Shown here: one piece after another, positions 43,946 to 55,859 of the stretch | How the letters are laid out: the number at the start of each line of letters is the position of its first letter | Numbering within the stretch: position 1 is the first letter of the stretch | Source of the DNA: Cryptomeria japonica | Lineage: Eukaryota; Streptophyta; Pinopsida; Cupressales; Cupressaceae | Assembly: GCF_030272615.1 (NCBI RefSeq) | Contig: NW_026729182.1 | Span: forward strand, 1-64,000 | DNA: 64,000 nt | Reading direction: 5' to 3' | Notes under the pieces: model-generated | Database searches by the model: none | Told to the model about the DNA's origin: nothing | The model's input: only the letters and a program-made list of their open reading frames with translations | Program-made: the position numbers and the translations under genes

Positions 43946-44870
43946 TGTCACGACTCGATTTAGATGATTAAGTTTTAGACTTAGTTGATAAGTTAGGCAT
44001 TGATATTACTTGACAATATGGGTTTTGATGTTATTATTTTGACATTATGATGCTTGGTGATATTATTATGCTTGATGACATTTTGTTAATGTGATGATTA
44101 ATTATTATGCCAGTTGATGATAATTATTTGATGATGTTAATAATTGTTTTTTATATGTAATCTGACGACTTTGTTGAGCGCTAGATGGATGCAAGGAGGA
44201 CCATCAAAGACAGACATATGATCGAGGAGGGGTCTCCTAGCTCGTTGACAGTAACCCAAGGAATATGGCCTATGCATTCACACACACACATGTAATAATT
44301 AAGCAAATTAATTTCGATTTGGGAAATTGATAATGAATAACATTAAGATATAATTGAAGCATAAGATATTAAATTTAAATTAAAAATTGTAAATAAGAGA
44401 TTAAAATTAAATGAATTTAAAATATTAATTCATATTAATGACTTATTTGAATTCAAGCATGTTTTAAATCTAACACTTGAGTTCAAATTTTGATGGAGAG
44501 TTAAACTCTCAATAACTTCTTGTCAACTTTCTAGTTGTTTTCCATAACTGGCTAATCAATCTAGTCCAACTCTTGATCAACTTTCTTAACTGACTAATCT
44601 AATTGAGTTTACTTCACTTCTAACTCTCCAATCACCCTAATTTTTTTGCATTCAAGATCCACTTTTCCTGGATGAAAACCTCAGCTAAATTATTTATAAA
44701 TACTGAGCCAGTTATCATATGAAAGACGTCACCCTAATTTTTCTGCATTCAAGATCCACTTTTCCTGGATGAAAAACTCAGCTAAATTATTTATAAATAC
44801 CGAGCCAATTGTCATATGAAAGACGTCGAAGTTTTAGACATCACATTTTTTTTTTGTGCTGAGTCGATTT
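43946..44870 (+). repeat. LTR-like sequence with duplicated TATA region
   Basis: Starts TGTCACGACTCGATTTAG, a typical LTR beginning. A plus-strand TATA box (TTTATAAATACTGAGCC, about 44691) lies in a 97-bp block that is duplicated in tandem. The right edge is not defined. No coding sequence follows, so it may be a solo LTR. Confidence 0.5.
44634..44829 (+). repeat. 97-bp tandem duplication including a TATA box
   Basis: 44634-44730 and 44731-44829 are near-identical, each with CATTCAAGATCCACTTTTCC, TTATTTATAAATAC and ATATGAAAGACGTC. Confidence 0.9.
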
Positions 44871-45072
44871 TCTTAGGGGGCTGGGGGGGTTGAATTGATT
44901 GTCAAAGGATAAGGTACTATTGTTTTACCATCACTTCCTCTCCTTTCCATGTGCTGCAGAGGGTACCGATTGGTAGAAAGAGCAACAAGGAAGATCAATT
45001 TGCTGTTGAGGAGGAACCACACCTCCCCCTTCTCACTTTCCTTTCCTACAAATTTCCAATGCCTAATGTTCT

Positions 45073-45830
45073 TGTATATGGTGAAAATGGATAAAATAAT
45101 ATTGAAAGACTAAATGAATTCAACCACAAAACTCTAGCCTAACAACAACAAAGATCCACCATAACATATGAAGATTACCTAAGACAATGCAAATCAAATG
45201 AAATCACAAAGATTATACCATCACATGTCCAATAGGGTTTGGATCTCCATTCTTCCTATCTCCATTGATCTTGCTTGATATATTTGCTCTCAGATTTTAT
45301 ATGTGAACAAGAGCTCAACAAAGAACGGAAATGTGGTTGCAAGTAGGCTTGATCGCATATGAAAGTTTAAAAGCGTAGTCGGGTAGTCAATTGATTAGGA
45401 TGCATAGATTGATTAGAATGATTGATTAGGGTTGATAATGAAGGAAACATCTCCTTATATAGAAGACAATATAAGAAATAGAGGGATAAGATTGAGAGGT
45501 GTAAAAGATAAATGGTCGGCTATGATTAGAGGGTAGGTAGAGGAAATAATAAAATAATGAGGGTAGGTAGTGTATGAATTAAGAGATGAATGACATGTGT
45601 CATAGGTAGAAAAGGTTAATGAATTAATTAAATAAATAAAGATTTATTTAATTAATAGTAGAAGTGGGATCAATTTAATAAATAAGATATTTATTTAATT
45701 TAGGAAAAGGATAATTTAAATAAATAAAGGTATTTATTTAAATGAGAAATAAGGCTAGAAGAGGATAAATGAATTAATTAAACAAATAAAGATTTATTTA
45801 ATTAATAGAAGAATTAGGCTAAAGTAATTT
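45073..45830 (-). repeat. LTR-like block, family shared with 52277-53174
   Basis: Begins TGTATATGGTGAAAATGG. Matches 52277-53174 through ATTATACCATCACATG, the TATA-like CTTCTATATAAGGAG (minus strand, about 45461) and AATTAATTAAATAAATAAAG repeats. Truncated at the right end. Confidence 0.6.
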
Positions 45831-46075
45831 GCTTGGTTTTGGTTATATTGTTGGCTTAGTCTTGGATTGTTAATTGCTTTGGTTTTACAAGATTCGATTT
45901 GGATAAACCAAATCAATCCCATGAACAAAGGGAATATCGCCACCTCCCATACTTTATTTTCTTGCCAGTCTTATCGCCCCACACTCTTCTTTGTTCTCCT
46001 TCTGACTCAGATCGATTCTCTTTTGAAAAATGTGATTGCCATTTCATTAACTCTTGTAGATTTCTCTGAAAACGT

Positions 46076-46106
<31 letters not shown>

Positions 46107-46647
46107 CAATTTTTGATTACTAATGCTTTTTTTTCGTGTTCTACCTCTTATTCGAGTTTTAGCATGAATTGATTTCCAAGAGGGCTTTGGGTATCACTTT
46201 TCTCCATTTCTCCCTTCTGCGTATTCATTGGTGCTCAGATTTGGATTTATATGTTTGATAAGACCAAATCAACTCCTATGAAGCTATTTGCTCCTTTCAA
46301 ATTCGATGGAGGGGACTTGTTCAAGTCCACAATTAAAGAAAGATTAGCCATATAGGGAAAATAATTATAGGCTAGGGTTAGGCTCAAATTATAGTAATAA
46401 AGTCTTAGAATCAAACCTTGATTAAGGGGCTAACCATTAGGTTTTGATTGAGTTGCCACAATTGACCGAGGCAGAGAAGAGTGAATACAAAAAGCGAAAT
46501 TTATCTTTATACCATGTCTAAAATGATTTAACATAGGGAAGAGTTGAGACTGAAATATTTTAAATATGTGCTCAAGAGTCATATAACTCATCAGAACCTC
46601 TAAAACATCCTTCCACTCCCTTGGAAGATCCTCCTTGTTGAACCATT
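45831..46647. other. Intergenic DNA with an AT microsatellite
   Basis: 46079-46107 is an (AT)n run. No supportable gene; the 101-codon frame crossing the microsatellite is spurious. Confidence 0.4.
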
Positions 46648-47110
46648 CTACAAATGATTTATTTTTTCACCTTTCATCAAGGATTTCTTGAAGTTGTCAT
46701 TGTAATTTCCTTTGGGTTTCAAAGGAAAAGTAGCCAATTCTATTGGGATACTAGTGGCTACATAGATAAGCTCAACAAAAAAATTAAAAGAAATCTCTAT
46801 GAAATCAACCCACCCTAAACTTTCTAGGAACAAACAAATCAACCAAAAGGGAAGGGTCATGGCCTACCATTGCCTCTATATAGAAGGAAAAATCCCTCCT
46901 TTCAAATGTCAACCATAAAGTGGTATCATTTTTCAAGGACACACAATTGTTAGGATCCACTTGAATCAAATCACCACCCATGGTAGGCCTAAGCATAATA
47001 GTGGAAGTGACTTTACTCAAAACAATCAAATTAGGAAAGTTGGAGACAAAAAGCACAAAAAGTCAGACTTTAATGATTTTTAAATAGGTGATCCCGTTTG
47101 AAAGAGAAAA
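46648..47110 (-). pseudogene. Unrecognised ORF remnant next to LINE copy 2
   Basis: Two overlapping frames joined by a frameshift: 47056-46805 (NCVSLKNDTTLWLTFERRDF, GHDPSLLVDLFVPRKF) and 46860-46648 (LGWVDFIEISFNFFVELIYV, ATSIPIELATFPLKPKG). It looks like a real protein in sequence character. I cannot name it. It lies 3' of a LINE RNase H, as the ORF at 31557-33087 does, and SIPIE-A-FP loosely resembles the TGLP-GE-F motif of the Athila third ORF. Confidence 0.35.
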
Positions 47111-47388
47111 GGACTTTCCCCACTTAGGATAATGATGATAGTGGAAAAAGAAAACAAAATAAACCATTACAAATATGACATCCCATATATCAAGTGTCCA
47201 TACTAGATTTTTGATCATTTAGAATCATTGTACCCATATCATCTAGGAGGTCGTGCATAGAGGTCCACACCTTCAATATTTTTATGAAAGGTCCCAAATT
47301 AGCTAGCCTATTAGCTAATGTGTTCCCTCTTCCTAGAGAGTGTGAGTTAATTTGTATGGTGAAAATCAAAGACGAGATTTCTCATAGT

Positions 47389-47847
47389 TTAGCTAGGGGA
47401 TGCCTTACCATTAAGCATCATGATTATGTTTCTCGAGTCACCTTCAACAATAATTGTAACAAAGCCTTTATCATTTTCTAGAGATATACCATGGTACATA
47501 GGAGCTGCCTTAGCAAAGTTGGAGGTCTTGACCCCTAAATTGATCATGTAGGAAATAATCAAGCTATCTAACTCATCCCTAATGATGCCTCCCTTTGTCA
47601 CTCGACTTGGATTTCCCTTTGATGAGCCGTAAAATGTTAATTTTAGCCAACCAATTTCAAGGGGACTAGTGAATAAAGTTTCTAAATCCAAAGCCCAAGA
47701 GATGAAATTAGAGAGGGAGAGAAAAATCTTCCAATTAGCAATGTTGATCTTAAGAGGCGAGGGGGACTTCTTGTGCTTGGAAGAGGGAAAACACTTGATA
47801 TTATCCTTTATGTTGTGGATAATGGAGATCACTAAAGCTTCCCACAA
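47389..47847 (-). pseudogene. RNase H domain of LINE copy 2
   Basis: 152-codon open frame. GWLKLTFYGSSKGNPSRVTK corresponds to the DGASKGNPG start; the first catalytic Asp is replaced by Tyr (FYGSS). IIVEGDSRNIIMMLNG keeps the Asp of the third motif. Inactive. Confidence 0.8.
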
Positions 47848-48719
47848 AAATTTCTTATCCCTAAAAATTATGTTGTTATGCTCTTTCTAAATACTCTAGC
47901 TTGAGTGAAGAAAACCCTACCGCTAAAGCTGAACAATCAAGGGGTGGGAGAATTGGGGGGGGGGGGTCAAGGAATATGAAACCAACATGGGATCTTTTTG
48001 CCAAGTCTAGGTTGAAGAGAATGTTTAAATAGTACTCACAATGGAATAAGAGATGAATGATAGTTTCTTTAATGTTTTAGCAAAAAAAAAAAACGATTGA
48101 CCAATTACTTACCTCTTTTCTAGAGATTATCAATGGCAAGAATTTTTCTATGACAAAATATCCACAAAAAAAGTAGACTTTAGGGATGGTTCTACATCTC
48201 CATATGTTTCTCCACTCAAATTGAGGAGGCCACAAAGGAGAGAAGAGATTGAATCTAGACTTGACCGATTAAATCCCATCCTTAGAAGAAGGCCAAACCA
48301 GAATATCAAGAGAATGAGGTCTATAAAATATTTGCATGTTATAGATCGAGGAGTTCAATAGTAGCAACATGAATTGTGGGATCAAATTTTTTAGGATCAG
48401 TTTTCTAAGGAGACGAAGAAATATTCCAATAGTCCTTGACAATGACATAAAGTCTCCTAGTTAAGTCCACCTCAATAGCCAAGCATAGAGGGTGGAACTA
48501 TAGAGGAACATAAGAGGCCCAAGGATCCTTCCAAAAGTAGACTAGTTCACCATTACCTAGCTTCCAAATCACATTATTGCTTAATAAGGATCTATTTTTA
48601 AGAATGCTATTGTAGATGTGATAACCATGAGGCAAAGTGTCCAAATGAAGAAACAATCTTCCTTCCCTTCCTTGCAAATATTTAGCTCTCAAAACACTTG
48701 ACCAGTTAGAGGGAATCAT
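47848..48719 (-). pseudogene. zf-RVT and C-terminal region of LINE copy 2
   Basis: 48498-48719 reads WSSVLRAKYLQGREG, then SNNVIWKLGNGELVYFWKDP, the conserved post-RT block of plant LINEs. The following zf-RVT part (48250-47900) is fragmented. A G run at 47959-47967 lies inside. Confidence 0.7.
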
Positions 48720-50030
48720 AAGAATTATCTAGCTAAATTTTGAGAGAAAATAAGTATTCGAGGTTTTAGTATTTCTAATGTTAAGGCCCCTTGACTTTTT
48801 ACAAGAGAAAAACATCTCCTAATCCACAATGGATACATGATTCTTTTGATCCATCCTTGACTAGAGGAAAATTCTTTGACTCTATTCTAACTTCTTAGTC
48901 TATGAAGAAAGAATTTGCAAAAGAGAAAGAAGAGAGATATAGGTACTTTGGAGAGAAGCCTTAACCAAGTAGAATTTCCCAATATTACTCAAAGGAGACC
49001 TTTCCAACCAGCAAGTGTTTTTTGAATCTGTTTCAGTAAAGATGACCAAACAAAACTATAAAATTTTGATGTTGTTAAGTGCATACCCAAATAGGATGAA
49101 GGAAGGTTGGAGATTTGACACTTTAGCAAACTAGCAATACAGACTTGAAGAGAGGGATGGACATGCATGAAATATAAAGTAGTTTTTTTTAGATTTATCT
49201 TTTGACCTAGGACCATAGCTTAATCTAACAAAATAGAGACCCAACCCTTAGCCTCCACCATGGAAGAATACCCAATGAATATGGTATCATCAACAAAACA
49301 TTGATGGGAAACAAACTAAGGGGACAAAGATAGCCTAACACATTGAAAGAGGCATGTTCTCACACTATTATCGATGTTTTTTCCAACCACATCAACCAAT
49401 AGAATGAACAAGTAGGGAGAGAGAGGATCCCTTTGATGGACCCCTCCAAAGACCAAGAAAAAACCTTAAGGGGAGCCATAAACAAGAATAGAGAACATAG
49501 GGGAATGATTGAGAACTTCAATCATTTGCAAAATCTTGCCACAAAACTTGAACTTACTTAAAACCCTTGAGAGGAATAGCCATGATACTGTGTTATATGT
49601 TATAGAAATGTCCAAATTTAAGAGCATAGTTTATCTCTTACTTTTTTACCTAGAAGAAACCCCTTCTAGTGGGCATTAATCATGTTAATGATTTAATTTG
49701 ATTGACCACCAGTTTAGAAAAAAACTTATGTAGAGTATTACAAAGGTTGATAGGCCTAAACTTTGACATTCTATTTGCACCAACCTTTTTAGGGATAAGG
49801 ACATTATTTCTCTAAGAGGCCTGTGAGTAGATTGAAACTCCTTGATAGCTAAAATAACATCAGGACCCACAATACTCCAATGCATTTGACAAAAAGTCAA
49901 GGGGAATCCATTTAGACTTAGGAACTTAAAGGGGCTAAGAGAAAAGACCACAATTTTTGCTTCTTCTAAAAATCTAAGTTCTAGGGCCTCCAAATCATGG
50001 GGAAAGGGAGTTGGGAATAGCCTAAAGGAT
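48720..50030 (-). pseudogene. Reverse transcriptase of LINE copy 2
   Basis: 49685-49993 holds the early RT part (LNGFPLTFCQMHWSIVGPDV, aligned with DGYPMFFFQMYWHIVGREV of copy 1). About 49280-49310 has the catalytic FVDDTIFIG-like stretch, and 48989-49216 the C-terminal part (INLKKTTLYF, LPSSYLGMHL, LAGWKGLL). Several frameshifts. Confidence 0.75.
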
Positions 50031-50349
50031 TATATTTGAAACTTGATTGAAGAGGGGATAAGAATTAGGGGGTGGATTGAGAAGATTCTTGAAAAAATTG
50101 ACTCCTTCCTGGTAGATCTATTCAACGTGATAGAAGACCGTACTATCTACCCAAATAAGTTCAAAAATTCTATTGCTTTTATTATGCTTGTGGATAGATT
50201 GATGAAATAAATTAGTGTTCAGATTACTCTCCTTAATCCATTTAAGTATGAATCTTTGCTTCTAAAAAATCTTCTCTTTTTCCAGAAGATTATGAAGCTT
50301 TCTCAAGAGAACTTTCTTATAAAGCTAGCTTGGGAGAGGCCCCAACCTT

Positions 50350-51310
50350 GTCCATTTAAATATTGATAGAAATAATTTGAACTTTAATGTCCTTCTGAGA
50401 GAAGATGTTACAAAATGAAAACTCTTTCCACTCAATGAGATTTCTCTTTATTATTTTAAGTTTTTGAACTAAATAAAATATTGTATTCTCTTGAACCTCC
50501 AAATCCCACCAAAGAGCTAAAATCCCCTTCAAATTAGGTTGATGGGTCCATAATAGTTTGACGCTGAAGGGAAATTTTATAGTAGGCTTGGAAAGGAGCC
50601 AATGGAGGAGGCTAGGAAAATGACTAGAGCCAAAATGAATCATCGAAGAAGGGTGACCATGATTAATGAGATTCCAAGAGGATATTAGACAACAATCAAG
50701 GCAGACCTAGATGCAGCCATATCCAGATCTCTTATTGGACCAAATACATTTCATCCCTTCTAAATCCAATTCAATTAAACCCCCATGAATCAAAAGAAGA
50801 TGGAGATCCACCATAATATTAGAAAAGTGACCGACACCCCCTATTTTCTATGGGGTCAAAAGGGGAGTCTTAAAATATCCCATAAGCATCCAATTGGAAT
50901 CCTAGAAATTAACTTTGAGGCTAAGAAGGGAATACCATTGACCTCTCCTCATCACTTGATTATTTGAGAGAATAGATGATTGAGAGGATCCTTTTTGAAT
51001 TGTTGGCCACATCATAAAAGAAGTTATTAAGATAATGTTCATCTTTAGAGTTGAGAACACTAGTTAAGTTGTGGGGTTTCCATAATGTCATTAAACCCCT
51101 AGAGGCACCATCTACATCCACAACCAAAGAATTAGAGAAATGCTAGATAAACTTACTCACTTTGACAAAAGCATTAACACTCATATTGGTTTCCCGAAGA
51201 AGAAGAATCTCAGGTTTGATTTTTTTAATGATATTTTTTATTATATTTTTCTTATGAAGAATATTTAACCCCCTTTTATTCCAAGAGAGAATGATCAATT
51301 TTTAGATTTC
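50350..51310 (-). pseudogene. AP endonuclease of LINE copy 2
   Basis: IILSWNKRGLN at about 51290 is the classic LINE endonuclease start, followed by KPEILLLRETNMS (metal-binding Glu), a G-x-F position in place of GDFN, CIWSNKRSG, and SSHFPSLLHW (normally S-D-H; here S-S-H). Then PFSVKLLWTHQPNLKGIL leads to the linker. Stops throughout. The altered GDFN and SDH sites would abolish nicking. Confidence 0.75.
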
Positions 51311-51375
51311 CCCAAATAGGGATCCTCTAGAGTACTCTTGCATTGAATGACCACATCTCTTACCACATTTGACTG

Positions 51376-52262
51376 TCATGTTTCTTTGGTAGGCTTGCAG
51401 CTAGGTTTCAAATCTTTTCCCACATCCGTAGTTTTTCTTAGGCTCTTGAATGAGGAAGAAGGAGTAGAAGGGATCCTAATAAAAGAAAGAGGCCTAGAAG
51501 AACCCACCAGAGGAGAAGGAAAGAGGATCTCCACGAGGGCTGAGTCTCGCTTAAATAGGACCACTTCAAAAGGGTTGAATTGAGACTTTGAAGAGAGGAC
51601 TAGAGGGGATGAGGTCCAACACCACAATGGACCATCAGAGGGTGGGGGCATGTAGTTCTCTTGAGTTGGGGCCGTTGAATCTAAAAATAAATATTTTTTA
51701 GAAGCCAAATTCTTGAGTAACACAAAAGTAGAAGGAGATCTTTCTGACCGACCATCAGGAGAGTTAGTAGTCAGATCATTAGAAGGAGAAATATTTAAGA
51801 CCAAAACATTGACAAGGACCTCCTTAGATATCTTAGGAACCAATGAATCCAATTGAGGGATAGAAGCTTAAAAATGACACCTCTAAGATGGAGAGTTGAG
51901 GAAGACAAAATGGTCATAGAACAATCAACTAAAATCCCCTCCTCGATGGAAGACTAGATCCAAAACCTGTTTGGAGATATAAGACTCGAGAACTTCCAAT
52001 ACTGGTGGAGTAGTAAGTGATCACTTCCACTTAAATAGAGGAAGAGGGATAACCTTCCTACAACTAGCTTTAGGGCAAGCATCACTTTGGTGACTTGGTA
52101 AAGAGAAAATATGGCAAAAAGAGGTAGAATTTTAAAATTCTAGGAGTTGAGACTAGGAATCAAAATGGGATTCCAACCTCACTGAATTCGATAATACCTT
52201 GTGATGTTCAATGTTAACAAAAAAGTGAGTGAAAACTAGCCTATATTTGTTTTTTAATGATA
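51376..52262 (-). pseudogene. ORF1 of LINE copy 2
   Basis: Nucleic-acid-binding protein remnant. A short N-terminal frame (52153-52262: RLVFTHFFVNIEHHKVL) is followed near 52110-52065 by CHIFSLPSHQSDACPK, a C-x(n)-H-x4-C knuckle remnant, and then a 158-codon Ser/Pro-rich tail (51376-51852). The endonuclease of ORF2 begins 65 bases later. Confidence 0.55.
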
Positions 52263-52276
52263 ATATCAATAGAGAG

Positions 52277-53174
52277 TGTATACGATGAAAATGGAATGTT
52301 AAAACTATTGTAAAACCAACAAAGATCCAGCCACATAAAACCCTAGTTCTACAATTAAGATCTACCATACAACAATGAAGAACCTAAAACATGCAAAATA
52401 TAAAAAACATGAAAGATTATACCATTCACATGCTTAGTAAGGTTTGATTTCAATTTTTTCCTATCTTCATCGATCTTGTTTGATATAATTGTTCTCAAAT
52501 TTTGTATTGTGCACAAGATCTCAACAAAGAACAAATTGTGGTTGTGTAGATGCTTGATTGCTTGATCGCATGAAGGATTGATTGATCACATACTAAATCA
52601 TCAGGGTTGGTAAGGATGAAAGGATCCTCTTATATAGAAGACACCTTATAAAATAGAGGGATATAATTAAGAGGTGAAAGGATAAATGGTTGGCTAGGAT
52701 TAAATGGTAGGTAGAGGAAATAATAAAATATTAGAGAGGTTGTTAAAGGAAAATTAAGAGATGGATAACAAGTGTCATGGAGGGAAAAAGCTAATTAGTT
52801 AATTAAATAAATAAAGATCTATTTAATTAATAGAAGAGGTGGGACCAATTAAATAAATAAAATGTTTTTTTATTTAATGTAGGGAAAGGATAATTTAAAT
52901 AAATAAAAATATTTATTTAAATAGCTTGGAAAGGATAATTTAAATAAATAAAAATATTTATTTAAATAGGGAAAGGATAATTTAAATAAATAAAAATATT
53001 TATTTAAATAGGGAAATGATAATTTAAATAAATAAAAATATTTATTTAAATAGGGAAAGGCTAGAAGAGGATAAATGAATATTTAAATAAATAAAAATCT
53101 ATTTAATTAATAGAAGGCTTAGGATAAAATAATTAAATATATAAATCAGACTAGAACAATTTTAGGGGTCTACA
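52277..53174 (-). repeat. LTR-like block, family shared with 45073-45830
   Basis: TGTATACGATGAAAATGG to GGGGTCTACA, with TG...CA ends. TATA-like CTTCTATATAAGAGG on the minus strand (about 52637). No primer site or polypurine tract at its edges, so a solo LTR or relic. Contains a 42-bp tandem repeat. Confidence 0.6.
52882..53052. repeat. Four tandem 42-bp units, each a palindrome
   Basis: Units start at 52882, 52927, 52969 and 53011. Each has GGGAAAGGATAA followed by TTTAAATAAATA and its inverse around AAAA, so each can form a perfect or near-perfect 28-bp cruciform arm. The related block at 45073 has this unit only about once. Confidence 0.85.
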
Positions 53175-53353
53175 TTTTAGAGCATCCTTGTGCTTAGTCA
53201 ACCCTAAATGAATGGGGTAATGGTAGGAAGTAGGTTTAATTTGAATTTAAAATGTAAAATTAGTGGATAACAGATGCACAGGAATAATAGATAAATGGAT
53301 AGAACAATTGTATAAGTTATGAGAAAACATGAAAGATAATAAGTAGTAGATAT

Positions 53354-54529
53354 TGTGTCGACTTGAATTTCATCATCAAAATACTACCTGCAGCAAGTTA
53401 GTTTCACAAAATACAAAGAAAATGCTACAGGAAATCCAAAATCAACCAATGAAACTACATGAAATACATATGAAATAAAAATACTATTATTGCCTTCATG
53501 ATTTATGTCTCATTGTGTCCTAACTCCACTATTCCTGGTTTTAGATGGTGTGCTCTCAGACAAGCACCAATTGCTTCCAAGATGGCATATGAAGAATGGA
53601 CTGATAACTAGTAGTTAACTAATGCTATGATATGAAATGCTAAATGATTATACTTATTTGCTTCAAGATAAAAAACTCACGGATGCATAAGTTTTCACAA
53701 ATGATTAGCTTTGGAAACTCACTTGAAGACTAACTTGAAAACTAACTCTCTATCATCTCAAACTCCCGATCTTATAGACTTTGAGAGGATAAGATGATGT
53801 GGCCTAGATCAATGATCATGATCAGATCTGGAGATTTGGATGGCAGTGAGCAAAGGTGAAGGTTGAGAGAAAGGGGGAAGGAGAAGAAAAGTGTCACTCA
53901 TCTCAGCTTGACTGGGTTGCTGACTGAGGGAATCTAGGGATGGTTGGAGAAGATTTAGGCATGAGAGGACAACTGGACTCAAGTCCTTCCTAAGATGTAG
54001 GGATTTTGGAGGGAATATAGAAGAAGGTTATGAAATGTGTGTATGTACACAATATTTTATTAAATTTGGAGGTTGAAGATAAGTGGCTAATAAATATTTT
54101 ATTTATTTTAATTTGTTAAATTAATTTAGCCACATGATAGATGAGTTGGCAAAGGAAATATGAAGTGGAGATGGAAGGTAAGTTGGAAATGAAATTAAAT
54201 AATTTAAGAAATCATTTAATATTTGAGACTATAGGATAGGAGAATAATCATTAAATATTAGATATTTAAATGATTGGAAGAAATAATTAAATATTAGATA
54301 TTTAATTAATTGATTAAAAGGATAATTAAATATTAGATATTTAATTAATTAGAGGAATAGGATAGATGAATTAATTAATAAAATATTTCAATAAAATTAA
54401 TTAATAGAAAGACACGAAATGAATTAAATAAATTAATCTTTTCAAATTAACTATTTAATAGAAGAATAAACATTAAATAAATACAAAATATTTATTTAAT
54501 CGCTCATAGCCAATTTTTATGTGTATACA
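53354..54529 (-). repeat. 3' LTR of the Tat-lineage element
   Basis: 1176 bp, plus strand TGTGTCGACTTG to GTGTATACA, TG...CA ends. Preceded in element orientation by a clean polypurine tract. Matches the shorter LTR at 3659-4234. Contains several TTAAATATTAGATATTTAAT palindromes. Confidence 0.9.
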
Positions 54530-54545
54530 TTTTTCCCCTCTTTGA
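54530..54545 (-). promoter_or_regulatory. Polypurine tract of the Tat-lineage element
   Basis: Minus strand CAAAGAGGGGAAAAA directly before the LTR. Fixes the element on the minus strand with its body to the right. Confidence 0.85.
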
Positions 54546-54724
54546 AATGATGTCAAGACAACATTATTTCAAAGATTAAATCAAGTCTCGTTAATGTACC
54601 TGATAGAGATAAAAATCTTGATTGTGTGCCCCCTCGGGAGATTGATCGTGAATTTGTTGAATAATTTTGATAAGCAATTGATCTCACGGAAATTGAAAAT
54701 ATCCATCAATTAAATTTATTCATA

Positions 54725-54900
<176 letters not shown>

Positions 54901-55204
54901 GCCCCATTGAAAAACATTAATTGCCCTTCCAAATAGGAAATATAAAATTAACCAAAGTTAATTTTATTTTCATTTACATCCTTGTCAGCTTTGTGAAGAA
55001 ATTGTCTTGGTGAGGTGGCAAAATGGTGATCTCGTTGGAGAACCATCAATTTGAGCGCATTCGATGATATCAACGACCTCCTGAGAATGGCTTTTCAGTA
55101 TGTATCTTATCCCAAATTTCTCACAACTTGTCATTTGAGTTTTCATATATATATATATTACCACGTTTTTTGGCTATTTTTGAATTTTTTCGATTTTTGG
55201 AATT

Positions 55205-55500
55205 ATATTTAGCGTTTTGTTTTTTGTTGTATCGCTTTTCCATGTAAAGTTAGCGCATTTGATAAGTTTAGCGCATATGCTCATTAGGGTAGCGCATGTG
55301 TGATGTATGTTAGCTATTTTGCTTGGTCAACACTTTTGGTCTAAGTGTTTGAGCTTGTGATGCTGAAAACAACACTTTTGTTCATTTCACGCATATGCTC
55401 GAAAGTTTAGCACTTTTGTTAAAAAGGTTCACGCATATGTATGGTTTAGCGCTTGTGTTTAATAGAATAGTGCTTTTGTTAAAAGGATTAATGCTTTTGC
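55205..55500 (+). repeat. Leader repeats upstream of the antisense ORF
   Basis: Plus strand carries about 12-14 diverged copies of TTAGCGCTTTTGTT, with variants AGCGCATATG, AGCGCATTTG, AACACTTTTG and AGTGCTTTTG, every 20-30 bases. The same motif family is in the 5' leader at 3268-3590 but on the minus strand. It ends about 360 bases before the PMD coding region. Confidence 0.7.
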
Positions 55501-55859
55501 TTCTGATGAATGTGTTTGATGTATTTCATAGTAAAAAATCACTTTGATGATTAGATTTAGGTATTTTGATGCACAATTTGTGAAAAACAGGTACTTGATT
55601 GTTTGATTTGATAATGTTGATTGATAGGATAAACGATTGATCGATTTGATGTGATTGGATAGAGTAGCTCTAAGAAACCGATTTAGTTTCTGATGAAGAG
55701 CATAGCAGAGTTTGATTTATAGAAAACCGTGATTGATAGGTTTAAATTGATTTGATAGCCTGATTTGCTTCATGTGAAAAAAATTACCAATTGTTGATGT
55801 TAGAGATTAGCGATCTCTTTGATTTGATAGATAGATGATTGATGATCAAATTCTCTTGG

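Larger units (their letters stand above)
47190..52262 (-). mobile_element. LINE copy 2, nearly complete but eroded
   Basis: Read right to left: ORF1 with a CCHC knuckle, AP endonuclease, RT, zf-RVT, RNase H. Every segment carries stops or frameshifts, so it is old and inactive. The 5' end is cut at the LTR-like block at 52277. Its poly(A) end is not clear. The parts are listed separately. Confidence 0.8.
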
